Assembly: GCF_026340675.1 (NCBI RefSeq) | Contig: NZ_JAPEOX010000002.1 | Coordinates: 620,001 to 684,000, forward strand | Length of the DNA: 64,000 nt | Source: Streptomyces sp. NBC_01264 | GTDB lineage: Bacteria; Actinomycetota; Actinomycetes; Streptomycetales; Streptomycetaceae | Direction of reading: 5' to 3' | Shown: positions 49,224 to 57,244 of the stretch, piece after piece | Position numbering within the stretch: the stretch's first letter is position 1 | Layout of the letters: every line of letters begins with the position of its first letter | Program-made: the position numbers and the translations under genes | Notes under the pieces: model-generated | The model's database searches: none | What the model saw: only the letters and a program-made list of their open reading frames with translations | What the model was told of the DNA's origin: nothing

Positions 49224-50395
49224 CCGTCGGCCTGTTCGCGCAGCACCGCCACCACCCGGTCCTGCTGCTCCTCGGTCATGGTGTGGAACAGCGGCAGGAT
49301 CAGCGAGTCGCGGGTGATCCGCTCGGTCACCGGCAGCGCCGCCGCACCGTGACCGGCGTACGCCGGCTCCAGGTGGGAGGCCATGATCCCGCGCCGGGCC
49401 GAGATCCCGGCCTCGGCGAGCACCGCGAGCAACTCGTCGCGGCCGACGGGGAAGTCCTCGGCCAGGAGCACCCAGTACGACTGGAAGTTTCCCTCGCCGT
49501 GACCGGGGTCCCGGACCGGGGTCAGACCACGGACACCGGCGAGGAGCCGCGCGTAGCGGGCGGCGAGGAACCGCCTGCGGGCCACGATCTCGTCCAGTTT
49601 GCCCAGTTGCACCAGGCCCACCGCGGCCTGGATGTCGGTCATCCGGTAGTTGTAGCCGACCTCGAGGTAGCTCTCGGCGATCGGCTTGCTGCTCGCGTGC
49701 CGCTGCGCGGCGGACACGTTCATGCCGTGCTCGCGCAGCCGGCGCAGCCGCTCGGCCCAGGCGGCGTCGTCCGTGGTCACCATGCCGCCCTCGCCGGTGG
49801 TGATCACCTTGCGGGGGTGGAAGGACCAGGCGGCCAGCAGCGCCCCCTGGCCGACCGACTTGCCGCCCACGGTGGCGCCGATGCCGCAGGCGGCGTCCTC
49901 CACCAGGGCGATGCCCCAGTCGGCGCAGGCGGCGCGCAGGGCGTGCACGTCGGCCGGGACCCCGCCCTGGTGGACGGCGATGACCGCCTTGGTGCGCGGG
50001 GTGCGGACGGCGTCCACGGTGGCTGCGGTCAGGTTGCCGGTGGCCTCCTCGACGTCCGCGAACACCGGGTGGGCGCCCACGTAGCGCACGGCGTTCGCCG
50101 TGGCGATGAAGGACAGGGAGGGGATGACGACCTCGTCGCCCGGGGCGAGGTCGAGCGCGATCAGCGAGAGGTGCAGGGCGGTGGTGCACGAGCTCACCGC
50201 GATGCCGTGCTCGGCGCCCACGCGCTCGGCGAAGGCCCGTTCGAACGCGGCGACCCGGGGTCCCTGGGCCACCCAGCCGGACAGGACCGCGTCGGCGGCG
50301 GCCCGCGCCTCTTCCTCACCGAGCCACGGGATCATGACGGGGATCCGGGCGGGGGTGGCGGGAGCGGCCCCGGCCCCGGCGTCCTGGGCGCTCAT
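49220..50395 (-). CDS. DegT/DnrJ/EryC1 sugar aminotransferase (PglE-like)
   Basis: This 391-residue protein starts at ATG 50395, overlapping the epimerase stop by 4 bp. IPVMIPWLGEEEARAAADAVLSGWVAQG, VSSCTTALHLSLIALDL, VVIPSLSFIATANAVRYVGA and LVEDAACGIGA precede the PLP lysine Lys196 in SFHPRKVITTGEGGMVTT. GYNYRMTDIQAAVGLVQL is a further family motif. It differs from the 47332 enzyme and resembles PglE and ArnB-type enzymes that aminate C4 of 4-keto sugars. A 4,6-dehydratase to supply such a substrate is not obvious in the window. The first of two aminotransferases in this operon. Confidence 0.85.
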   Translation of the reverse strand: MSAQDAGAGAAPATPARIPVMIPWLGEEEARAAADAVLSGWVAQGPRVAAFERAFAERVGAEHGIAVSSCTTALHLSLIALDLAPGDEVVIPSLSFIATANAVRYVGAHPVFADVEEATGNLTAATVDAVRTPRTKAVIAVHQGGVPADVHALRAACADWGIALVEDAACGIGATVGGKSVGQGALLAAWSFHPRKVITTGEGGMVTTDDAAWAERLRRLREHGMNVSAAQRHASSKPIAESYLEVGYNYRMTDIQAAVGLVQLGKLDEIVARRRFLAARYARLLAGVRGLTPVRDPGHGEGNFQSYWVLLAEDFPVGRDELLAVLAEAGISARRGIMASHLEPAYAGHGAAALPVTERITRDSLILPLFHTMTEEQQDRVVAVLREQADG

Positions 50396-51396
50396 CGGCC
50401 GGCTCCGGCGGCCGTCGCGGCCTCCGCGTCCGCGGCGCGCTCGGCCCGCCACCAGTCGACCAGGTCCCGCAGCCCGCTGCGCAGGTCGATCCCGGCCGTG
50501 AAGCCGAGGCGCTCGGCGGCCTGCGAGGTGTCGGCGAGCCGGCGGGTCACCCCGTTCACGGCGCGGGCCGGCCCGTGCTCCGGCGTCAGGCCCTCGGCGC
50601 CCATGGCCTCCAGGAGCCCGTTGGCCAGCTCGAGCAGGCTGGTCTCGGATCCGCTCGCGACGTTGAACACCTCGTCGGTCAGGTCCGATTCGGCGGCCAG
50701 GAGGTTGGCCCTGGCGATGTCCCGGACGTCGACGAAGTCCATGGTCTGGGTGCCGTCGCCGAGGATCAGCGGCGGTTCGCCCGCGGCGATCCGCTCCATC
50801 CACCGGATCAGCACCTCGGTGTAGAGCCCGTGGATGTCCATCCGGGGGCCGTACACGTTGAAGTAGCGCAGTGCGACGTAGTCCAGCCCGTACATGGCGT
50901 GGAAACTGCGCAGCACGCCTTCGTTGAAGGCCTTCGCGGCCCCGTAGAAGGTGTCGTTGTTGTACGCGTGGTGGCGCTCGGTGGTCGGGAAGGACTCGGC
51001 CATCCCGTAGACCGAGGCCGAGGACGAGGCGATGACCTTGCCCACACCGGCGGCCGCGGCGGCCTCCAGCACGTTGAACGTCCCGTCGACCATCACCTCG
51101 TTGGCCAGCCGCGGCTCCTCGGCGCACTGGGTGATCCGGATCGCCGCCAGGTGGAAGACGAAGTCGGCTCCCTCGGTCGCCTTGCGCACCGCGGATATGT
51201 CCCGGATATCGCCCTCGACGAGGTCCACGACCCCGCTCGGCAGGGCGCGGGCCAGGTTGGCGGTGCGTCCCCGTACGAAGTTGTCGAGCACGACGATCTC
51301 GCGCGCCCCGTTGTCCACCAGCAGGTCCACCAGGTGCGAGCCGATCGTGCCCGCTCCGCCGGTGACCAGAATCCTCTTGCCTCGTACGCTGCTCAA
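50392..51396 (-). CDS. NAD-dependent epimerase/dehydratase (extended SDR)
   Basis: This is a 334-residue protein. A TTG start at 51396 is preferred: the frame has no ATG or GTG nearer the Rossmann motif, and GGGGCAGGG lies upstream. Motifs are KRILVTGGAGTIGSHLVDLL, VEGDIRDIS and FHLAAIR, catalytic Ser in ASSSASVYG, Tyr151/Lys155 in FYGAAKAFNEG, and RYFNVYGPRMD. FVDVRDIARANLLA and NVASGSETS complete the fold. This is UDP-GlcNAc/UDP-glucose 4-epimerase-like. It could be the 4-epimerase or a dehydratase feeding the PglE-like enzyme; the sequence does not decide. Confidence 0.8.
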   Translation of the reverse strand: MSSVRGKRILVTGGAGTIGSHLVDLLVDNGAREIVVLDNFVRGRTANLARALPSGVVDLVEGDIRDISAVRKATEGADFVFHLAAIRITQCAEEPRLANEVMVDGTFNVLEAAAAAGVGKVIASSSASVYGMAESFPTTERHHAYNNDTFYGAAKAFNEGVLRSFHAMYGLDYVALRYFNVYGPRMDIHGLYTEVLIRWMERIAAGEPPLILGDGTQTMDFVDVRDIARANLLAAESDLTDEVFNVASGSETSLLELANGLLEAMGAEGLTPEHGPARAVNGVTRRLADTSQAAERLGFTAGIDLRSGLRDLVDWWRAERAADAEAATAAGAGR

Positions 51397-51478
51397 CGCC
51401 CTGCCCCTACTGAGTCGGTCATGGTGTTCCCTGCTGTGCCCGGCGCGCCGCACGCGGCCCGGACGGCGTTCGGGGCGC

Positions 51479-52585
51479 TCAACGGCCGGTGCGCAGTCCG
51501 ACGACGGCGCCCTTGAACTCCAGGCTGCGGGAGGCCGCTTCGAGGATGTCGAGGACCTGGAGCCCGGCCCGCCCGTCGGTGAGCGGCGCCCGTCCCGTCC
51601 TGATCGACGCGGCGAACTCCTCGACCATGCTGCGCAGGGCCTCCTTCTCGCCGAGCGCGGGTGCCACCATGTCGCCGGTCCGGTAGGAGACGAGCATGTC
51701 GCGGCGCTCGTCCGCGCCGATCTCCTGCGGGGCCGTGAGGTCGACGCCCCGGTCGAACACCGCGACGCGCTGGGTGGGGTTGAGGTCGTCCCACACCAGG
51801 GTGCGCTTGGAGCCGCCGACCATCGTGGTGCGGACCTTCACCGGGGAGAGCCAGTTGACGTGGACGTGCGCGATGGCGCCCGTGTTCAGCTGGAGCGTCA
51901 GATAGGCCACGCAGGACTGGCCGGCGCCTATCGGGTCGGCCCCGTGGGCGGCGACCGCGACCGGGTGGACGTTGTCCGGGAGGATGAAGTCGAGCACCGA
52001 GAGGTCGTGGGGGGCCAGGTCCCACAGGACGTCGATGTCCTTCTGGACCAGTCCGAGGTTGATCCTGACCGAGTCCACGAACTGGATGTCGCCGAGTTCG
52101 CCGGAGCGGACCATGTCCCGGATGCGGGCCACGGCCGGGGTGTAGCAGTAGGTGTGGTCGCACATCAGGGTGAGACCGCGTTCCTCGGCCTCGTTCACCA
52201 GCCGCAGCCCGTCCTCGTAGGTGGCGGCGAGCGGCTTCTCCACGAGGACGTGCTTGCCGGCGCGCAGGGCGGCCAGCGCCACGTCCAGGTGGGTACCGGC
52301 CGGGGTCGCCACGGCGACGGCCTTCACCTCGGGGTCGGCCAGCACCGCCGCGTAGTCCGCGGTCGCCTGGACCGTCGAGTAACCGCCGAGCACCTGCCGG
52401 GCCCGGTCCACGTTCAGATCACAGAGCCAGCGGAGCCTGAACTCCGGACTGGACTGGAAGTTGCGGACGAGATTGGGGCCCCAGTAGCCCGCTCCGACGA
52501 CGGCGACCCCTAACGGCTCGGTCCGTCCGCCACCCGCACCTGCGCCCGCGGCGTCCCGCCCGGCGTCCTTCGCGGTGTCCTTCAC
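51479..52585 (-). CDS. Gfo/Idh/MocA oxidoreductase (WbpB/WlbA-like)
   Basis: This 368-residue protein starts at GTG 52585 after GGAAAGGG. A Gly/Ala-rich lead precedes the Rossmann motif LGVAVVGAGYWGPNLVRNF. Next are VAVATPAGTHLDVALAALRAGKHVLVEKP (the EKP lysine motif of the family) and LMCDHTYCYTPAVARIRDMV. VLWDLAPHDLSVLDFILP carries the likely catalytic His in APHDL. WbpB/WlbA oxidise UDP-GlcNAcA at C3 with NAD. As first gene of the long minus-strand operon and alongside WbpA-, WbpE-, WbpD- and WbpI-like genes, it fills step 2 of the proposed pathway. Confidence 0.85.
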   Translation of the reverse strand: MKDTAKDAGRDAAGAGAGGGRTEPLGVAVVGAGYWGPNLVRNFQSSPEFRLRWLCDLNVDRARQVLGGYSTVQATADYAAVLADPEVKAVAVATPAGTHLDVALAALRAGKHVLVEKPLAATYEDGLRLVNEAEERGLTLMCDHTYCYTPAVARIRDMVRSGELGDIQFVDSVRINLGLVQKDIDVLWDLAPHDLSVLDFILPDNVHPVAVAAHGADPIGAGQSCVAYLTLQLNTGAIAHVHVNWLSPVKVRTTMVGGSKRTLVWDDLNPTQRVAVFDRGVDLTAPQEIGADERRDMLVSYRTGDMVAPALGEKEALRSMVEEFAASIRTGRAPLTDGRAGLQVLDILEAASRSLEFKGAVVGLRTGR

Positions 52586-52738
52586 AGCATTCCCTTTCCT
52601 TCCGCGCACGCCCGCGGGCGTGTCGACGACCCATGGCCGGGACGCGTGCGAAGGAAGGGAGTGCCGCCGAGGGCATGCCGGGCGCCTGTGCGACCCGCGC
52701 GTGACCCGCCGACGGTGATGGCCCCCACGACCGATGCC

Positions 52739-52755
52739 GTACGTGTTCCACGTAC
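52739..52755. promoter_or_regulatory. GTACGTG-TTC-CACGTAC palindrome, probable operator
   Basis: Perfect 7-bp arms GTACGTG and CACGTAC with a 3-bp centre, about 155 bp upstream of the Gfo/Idh start. It is the clearest protein-binding-type palindrome near this operon. The regulator is not identifiable in the locus. Confidence 0.6.
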
Positions 52756-52765
52756 TTCCGCCCCC

Positions 52766-52798
52766 CGGCCGGCCGGCACCCCTCGCGCCGGCCGGCCA
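52766..52798. terminator. CCGGCCGG-rich hairpin
   Basis: CCGGCCGGCCGG (52766-52777) pairs with CCGGCCGGCC (52788-52797) over about 10 bp around CACCCCTCGCG. It sits in the leader of the divergent operon, so it may act as a leader structure or insulator instead of a 3' terminator. Confidence 0.4.
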
Positions 52799-53003
52799 CG
52801 GACAGGCGGCCTGTTCCCCCAAGCCGCCGAACCCGTAAACCTGCCCCAACTACCCTGTGCCGACTGGACTGCAGCGTGGATCACGGCATTGCCGAAGCAT
52901 GCCGAATCCGGTCGGCTGCGTTCAATCTAGACCACGGGGCGTACGGCCGGGGAGAGTTGGAGGAAACGGTCGGTACGGGCGTTCGGCCGTGCATACTTCC
53001 GGG

Positions 53004-53879
53004 GTGACCAGCATCGTGATCCCGGCCCACAACGAGGGGCGGGTCATCGGCCGGCTCCTCGACGCGCTCCTGTCCGACCCGTCCGCGGCCCCGGCCACCG
53101 GGCCCGACATCGTCGTGGTGTGCAACGGCTGTACGGACGACACCGCCGCAGTGGCCGCCGCCCGTGGCTCCCGCGTACGGGTGGTCGAGATCCCGACTCC
53201 TTCCAAACACACGGCACTTCGGGTGGGGGACAAGCACGCGCACGGTTTCCCCCGCCTCTACGTGGACGCCGACGTGGTGGTCGGCGCGGCCGACGTACGG
53301 GCCCTGGCCGACGCCCTCGCCGGCAGCCCGGCCCTCCTGGCCACGGCCCCCGGGCGGGACATTCCGCTTACCGGCTGCGCCTGGCCCGTCCGGGCGTACT
53401 ACCGGGTCTGGCAGCTGCTCCCGGCCGTTCGCGAGGGGCTGTTCGGGCGCGGGGTCATCGCCGTGTCCGAGGCGGGGCACGCCCGGCTCGCCGCCCTGCC
53501 TCCGCTGATGGCCGACGATCTGGCCGCGTCCCTGGCCTTCGCGCCGGGAGAGCGGCAGGTGGTGGAGTCGGCCAGGGTCGTGGTCCTGCCACCGCGCACC
53601 TGGGGCGACCTGATCAAACGCCGGGTGCGGGCGGCGACTTCCTCCGCCGAACTGGAGCGGTTCCAGGCGTCACGGCCCTCCGGACCGGAGGCGGCCGCAC
53701 CGTCCGCGCGCACCGGCACGGGGGACCTGCGGGCACTGCTCCGGGCCCAACCACGGCTGCTCCCGGGGATGGTGGTGTTCGTCGTCGCCGCCCTCGCGGC
53801 CCGCCGCGGCTCCCGCAAGGCCATCCGGAGCGGGGACTTCTCCACCTGGCTGCGCGACGAGAGCAGCCGCCAGGGCTGA
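53004..53879 (+). CDS. Family 2 glycosyltransferase with C-terminal hydrophobic segment
   Basis: This 291-residue protein starts at GTG 53004. CATACT six bases upstream and the absence of a Shine-Dalgarno suggest a leaderless mRNA. The GT-A core reads SIVIPAHNEGRVIGRLLDALL, VVVCNGCTDDTAAVAAARG and RLYVDADVVVGAADVRALA (DXD). A hydrophobic stretch near 255-270 (PGMVVFVVAALAARRG) may tether it to the membrane. The HNEG/CNGCTDDT pattern resembles dolichyl-phosphate-type and 'hopanoid/EPS' GT2 enzymes. It is divergent from the polysaccharide operon and probably belongs to it. Confidence 0.8.
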   Translation: MTSIVIPAHNEGRVIGRLLDALLSDPSAAPATGPDIVVVCNGCTDDTAAVAAARGSRVRVVEIPTPSKHTALRVGDKHAHGFPRLYVDADVVVGAADVRALADALAGSPALLATAPGRDIPLTGCAWPVRAYYRVWQLLPAVREGLFGRGVIAVSEAGHARLAALPPLMADDLAASLAFAPGERQVVESARVVVLPPRTWGDLIKRRVRAATSSAELERFQASRPSGPEAAAPSARTGTGDLRALLRAQPRLLPGMVVFVVAALAARRGSRKAIRSGDFSTWLRDESSRQG

Positions 53880-54006
53880 GCGTGCCGCGGGGCCGAGCGG
53901 CCGGATCGCGCCGTATGCGGCCCAGTTGGCCCGTACAACCACTAGGGTGCCATTCACACGTACGACTGGCTCGCCGTTCAGCCGCCCGACCGGGAGTTCG
54001 AAAGAC

Positions 54007-55371
54007 ATGTACCTCGCGGACCGCTCCGCGCCCGAGGACGCGAAGACCACCGCCGACGGATCCTCCGTCCGCGCACCCGCGGTCGCCTCGACCGTCCTCG
54101 CACTGGGCACGGTCAGCCTGATCACCGATGTCTCCTCCGAGATGGTCACCGCCGTCCTGCCGCTCTACCTCGTCGCCGGACTGGGCCTGAGCCCGCTCGG
54201 CTTCGGCGCGCTCGACGGCCTGTACAACGGGGTCAGCGCGCTGGTGCAGCTGACCGGCGGCCACCTCGCCGACCGCATCCGCAACCACAAGCTCATCGCC
54301 GGCATCGGCTACGGCCTCTCCGCCCTGTGCAAGCCGCTGCTCCTGCTCGCCCACAGCCTCGGCCCGGTGGCACTGATCCTGGCCCTGGAACGCACCGGAA
54401 AGGGCCTGCGCACCGCCCCGCGCGACGCGCTCATCTCCCTGTCCACGCCTCCGGAGTTGCAGGGGCGGGCCTTCGGGGTCCACCGCACCATGGACACCAC
54501 CGGGGCCCTGCTCGGGCCGCTCGCCGCGTTCTTCATCCTGAGCCTGACCGTCGACGGGTACGACGCCGTCTTCGGGGTCAGCGCCTGTGTGGCCGCCCTC
54601 GGTGTCGTGGTGCTCCTGCTGTTCGTCCCGTCCGGCGCGCAGCCGCGGCCCGCCCGCCCGGCCCGCCGGAAGCCCGCCGCTCCCCCGGTACCCGTACCGG
54701 CTTCGCGGCGGCCCTCCGCCCCGAAGCCGGACGCGGTGAACCTGCGCGACGCCCTGGGCCTGCTGCGGCTGCCCCGGTTGCGCGCCCTGGCGGGCTGCGC
54801 GGCCCTGCTCGGGCTCACCACCGTCAGCGACGCCTTCCTGTACCTGCTGCTCCAGGACCGCACCGGCATCGGCGAGCGCTGGTTCCCGCTGCTCCCCCTG
54901 GGCACCGCGGCCGTGTTCCTGCTGCTGGCCGTCCCGGCGGGCGCCCTCGCGGACCGCGTCGGACGCCGCACCGTGTTCCTCGCCGGGCACGCCCTCCTGC
55001 TGGCCGGGTACGGGCTGCTCCTGTGGGCCCCCGGCCTGCCCGCGCTCCCCTACCTGGTCCTCGCCCTGCACGGCATGTTCTACGCCGCCACCGACGGGGT
55101 GCTGCCCGCCGCCGTGGCCGCGACCGTCCCCGCGAAGCTGCGGGCCACCGGCATCGCGCTCGTGGGCACCGGCCAGGCCCTGTCCCGTTTCGGCTGCTCC
55201 CTGGCCTTCGGCGCCGCGTGGACGGTCCTGGGCTCGGGACAGGCGCTCGCCGCCGCCGCGGCCGGCCTGTGCTGCTGCGCGGCCGTCGCCGGATTCGTAC
55301 TCCGCCCCACGGCCCAGGACGGCGACACCGCCGGGGCCCCGCAATCCCGACGCCCCCGAGGACACCGATGA
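54007..55371 (+). CDS. MFS transporter
   Basis: This 454-residue protein starts at ATG 54007, with GGGAG about 13 nt upstream. Twelve hydrophobic helices are predicted. The A-motif-like GGHLADRIRNHKLIA lies between helices 2 and 3 and its counterpart GALADRVGRRTVFLAGH between helices 8 and 9. SLITDVSSEMVTAVLPLYLVAGLGLS opens the protein and ERTGKGLRTAPRDALIS follows helix 4. This resembles the YfcJ/'SSEM' subgroup of MFS proteins. The central loop is Pro/Arg-rich. It is coupled by a 4-bp ATGA overlap to the TolB-like gene. The substrate is unknown. Confidence 0.85.
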   Translation: MYLADRSAPEDAKTTADGSSVRAPAVASTVLALGTVSLITDVSSEMVTAVLPLYLVAGLGLSPLGFGALDGLYNGVSALVQLTGGHLADRIRNHKLIAGIGYGLSALCKPLLLLAHSLGPVALILALERTGKGLRTAPRDALISLSTPPELQGRAFGVHRTMDTTGALLGPLAAFFILSLTVDGYDAVFGVSACVAALGVVVLLLFVPSGAQPRPARPARRKPAAPPVPVPASRRPSAPKPDAVNLRDALGLLRLPRLRALAGCAALLGLTTVSDAFLYLLLQDRTGIGERWFPLLPLGTAAVFLLLAVPAGALADRVGRRTVFLAGHALLLAGYGLLLWAPGLPALPYLVLALHGMFYAATDGVLPAAVAATVPAKLRATGIALVGTGQALSRFGCSLAFGAAWTVLGSGQALAAAAAGLCCCAAVAGFVLRPTAQDGDTAGAPQSRRPRGHR

Positions 55372-56381
55372 CGCGCTCACGCCGGCTGCTCCTACTCGCC
55401 CTGGCCGTGCTGCTCCTCGGGGGCTTGGCCGGCGTGCTGGTGGTGCGCGCCGCCGCCCGCTCGGAGCAGACCCGCGCGGGCGACCCGACGGCCGCCCCGG
55501 GCAAGGTCATGCTCGACCGGCGCGGCGCTCTGGCCTTCCTCAACGGCGCGCAGGGGCCGCACCGCGGAGCCCTGGTTTCCGTACCGGACAGCTCACCGCA
55601 GGAGGCACGGACCGCCTCGGGCCTCACCTGCCTGCGGTTCCACGCCGCGGGCGGCACCGGCGTCTGTCTGAGCTCCGCCCCGGGCGCACTCGCCCAGGAC
55701 AACCGGGCGCTGATCGTCGACTCCGAACTGCGCACGCGGCGCGAGTTCCCGCTCGCGGGCACCCCCTCGCGGGCCCGGGTCTCCCCGAGCGGCCGCTTCG
55801 CCGCCTGGACCGTCTTCGTCACCGGGGAGTCCTACGGCTCCGCGTTCTTCTCCACCCGGACCTCGATCGTGGACACCCGTACGGGAACGCTCGAACCGGA
55901 CCTGGAGAAGTTCGCCATCGAGCTGGAGGGCCGCCCCTACAGCGCGAGCGACGCCAACTTCTGGGGCGTCACCTTCTCCAAGGACGACGACACCTTCTAC
56001 GCCACGCTCGCCACCGGCAACCAGACGTACCTGGTGAAGGGTTCGATCGCGCGGCGCAGCGTCACCACCCTCGCCTCGAACGTCGAGTGCCCGTCCCTCT
56101 CCCCCGACGAGACCCGGGTCGCGTACAAGAAGCGGGTACAGCGCGGCGCGTCCCTGTGGCGCGAACACGTACTGGACCTGCGGACGTTGCGGGAGCAGCC
56201 GCTGACGGAGAAGCGCAGCGTGGACGATCAGGCACTCTGGCTCGACGACAGGACGCTCGCCTACGCCCTGCCCGCCGAGGGTTCCGTGGACACCACGGAC
56301 CTCTGGACGGTCCCGGCGGACGGCACCGGAGCCCCGCGCCTCCTGGCTCCGGCGGCCTCGTCGCCCACCCGGCTGGGCTGA
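55368..56381 (+). CDS. TolB-like beta-propeller protein with N-terminal anchor
   Basis: This 337-residue protein has its ATG at 55368 overlapping the MFS stop. One N-terminal hydrophobic segment (RLLLLALAVLLLGGLAGVLVV) without a lipobox Cys anchors it, facing outward. The rest has repeated strands of a TolB/WD40-like propeller: GRFAAWTVFVTG, TSIVDTRTG, NVECPSLSPDETRVAYKKRV, DDQALWLDDRTLAYALP and TTDLWTVPADGTG. Such proteins are common partners of transporters in actinobacteria. The translational coupling suggests a stoichiometric transporter-accessory pair. Function is not established. Confidence 0.8.
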   Translation: MTRSRRLLLLALAVLLLGGLAGVLVVRAAARSEQTRAGDPTAAPGKVMLDRRGALAFLNGAQGPHRGALVSVPDSSPQEARTASGLTCLRFHAAGGTGVCLSSAPGALAQDNRALIVDSELRTRREFPLAGTPSRARVSPSGRFAAWTVFVTGESYGSAFFSTRTSIVDTRTGTLEPDLEKFAIELEGRPYSASDANFWGVTFSKDDDTFYATLATGNQTYLVKGSIARRSVTTLASNVECPSLSPDETRVAYKKRVQRGASLWREHVLDLRTLREQPLTEKRSVDDQALWLDDRTLAYALPAEGSVDTTDLWTVPADGTGAPRLLAPAASSPTRLG

Positions 56382-56429
56382 TCCGCCGGGAGGCGTACCC
56401 GGGGGGCCCGCAGAATCGTTGGGGCGGGC

Positions 56430-56759
56430 ATGGGCACTCCACACGCCGTCTCCCCGTCCCCGGCCCGGCACCGGGCACCCGAGCGCGCCCCCGCCGCGAT
56501 GGCACGGGGCATCCCCCGGCAGCAGTCGGGCAGCGCCGCCCCCTCGGGCGGGGCGGTCGTCTTCGAGCAGCTCGCCCGCGAGTGGGAGGCGCGCGGGGCC
56601 ACCGTCCCGGGCCGTCCCGACCCGCTGTGGGAGCGGCTGATCACCTACGCGCACTTCCAGCGCGAGACGGAGGCCACCCTGCGCAGCCTGCGCCTGGACG
56701 GAGCCGAACCCCCGCCAGCCCCCGCGGCGACGGCGCACCCGCGCTGGACCCGGGCCTGA
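56430..56759 (+). CDS. Small conserved-hypothetical protein
   Basis: This is a 109-residue protein with ATG 56430 (GGGGCGGGC before it); a later ATG at 56499 would give 86 residues. The C-terminal half (VFEQLAREWEARGATVPGRPDPLWERLITYAHFQRETEATLRSL) is a probable helical domain and the rest is Pro/Ala-rich. Such short helical proteins are frequent in streptomycetes. Nothing points to a function. Third codon positions look coding-like in this frame, but confidence that it is translated is only moderate. Confidence 0.5.
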   Translation: MGTPHAVSPSPARHRAPERAPAAMARGIPRQQSGSAAPSGGAVVFEQLAREWEARGATVPGRPDPLWERLITYAHFQRETEATLRSLRLDGAEPPPAPAATAHPRWTRA

Positions 56760-56801
56760 GCCGGGCCTGACCCCGGGCGCCTGAGCCGGTGGCACGCAAA
56801 G

Positions 56802-56843
56802 GCCCGGGGCCCCGGTCGGCTGCAGCCGACCGGGGCCCCGGGC
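56802..56843. terminator. 42-bp perfect palindrome, bidirectional terminator
   Basis: Arms 56802-56822 and 56823-56843 are perfectly complementary over 21 bp with no unpaired centre (core GTCGGCTG-CAGCCGAC). It lies between the convergent genes at 56430-56759 and 56871-57182. In RNA the innermost bases would form a tight loop. Confidence 0.85.
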
Positions 56844-56870
56844 TCCGTACGCGTCGTTCCCGCGGCTCCG

Positions 56871-57182
56871 CTACACGCCCGAGGGGGCGCCGAGCATGGC
56901 CGACGCCTTCTCGAGCGGGGTCAGGCCGACGGCGGGCGCCGGGACCGTCTCGAGCGGGCGACAGGTGAAGCCCAGCGCGGTCAGCGCCCGGATCACCTCG
57001 GCGGCGGTGAAGTCGCGGCGGTCCTGGCGGGTGATGACGGCGCCCACCTGCTTCACGGGGTAGGACCGACGCCCTATGACCACCGAGTCAGCGGTGATCG
57101 GTTCGGGCTTGACGCCCTTCATCGATTCCAGGACCCCGGCCTTGGTCAGGTCGAACGGAAAGCGGGCGATGACGAAGCGCAT
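56871..57182 (-). CDS. Small protein of the cold-shock/helicase series (SCO5918-type)
   Basis: This 103-residue protein starts at ATG 57182 after GAGG, 62 bp downstream of the DEAD-box helicase. It begins RFVIARFPFDLTKAGVLESMKGV and contains VVIGRRSYPVKQVGAVITRQDRRDFTAAEVIRALTALGF with no Cys motif except FTCRP. The basic, beta-rich sequence and the constant position beside a csp/helicase pair suggest an RNA-related role. No domain is recognised with certainty. Confidence 0.6.
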   Translation of the reverse strand: MRFVIARFPFDLTKAGVLESMKGVKPEPITADSVVIGRRSYPVKQVGAVITRQDRRDFTAAEVIRALTALGFTCRPLETVPAPAVGLTPLEKASAMLGAPSGV

Positions 57183-57244
57183 GCTGCCTCACAGGTAGAA
57201 GAGAACCGTCCGTGCCCGGTCCGGCAGGATCCGGGCGGGGCTAC

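Larger units (their letters stand above)
52586..53003. promoter_or_regulatory. Divergent control region of the minus-strand polysaccharide operon
   Basis: These 418 bp lie between the Gfo/Idh gene (minus) and the GT2 gene (plus). They contain the palindrome at 52739-52755 and a GC hairpin at 52766-52798, then a less GC-rich stretch at 52840-52950 that probably holds promoters. CATACT at 52992-52997 is positioned 6 nt before the GT2 GTG start. No gene was seen. Confidence 0.5.

Noticed and set aside
47332..50395. Duplicate copies of one aminotransferase gene
   Set aside because: The two DegT-family proteins differ throughout, including around the PLP lysine (YPGKNLG versus FHPRKVI), so they are distinct enzymes, not a recent duplication.
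29404..53879. Horizontally acquired island
   Set aside because: The base composition and start-codon use look the same as the flanks, and no integrase, tRNA boundary or flanking repeat is seen.
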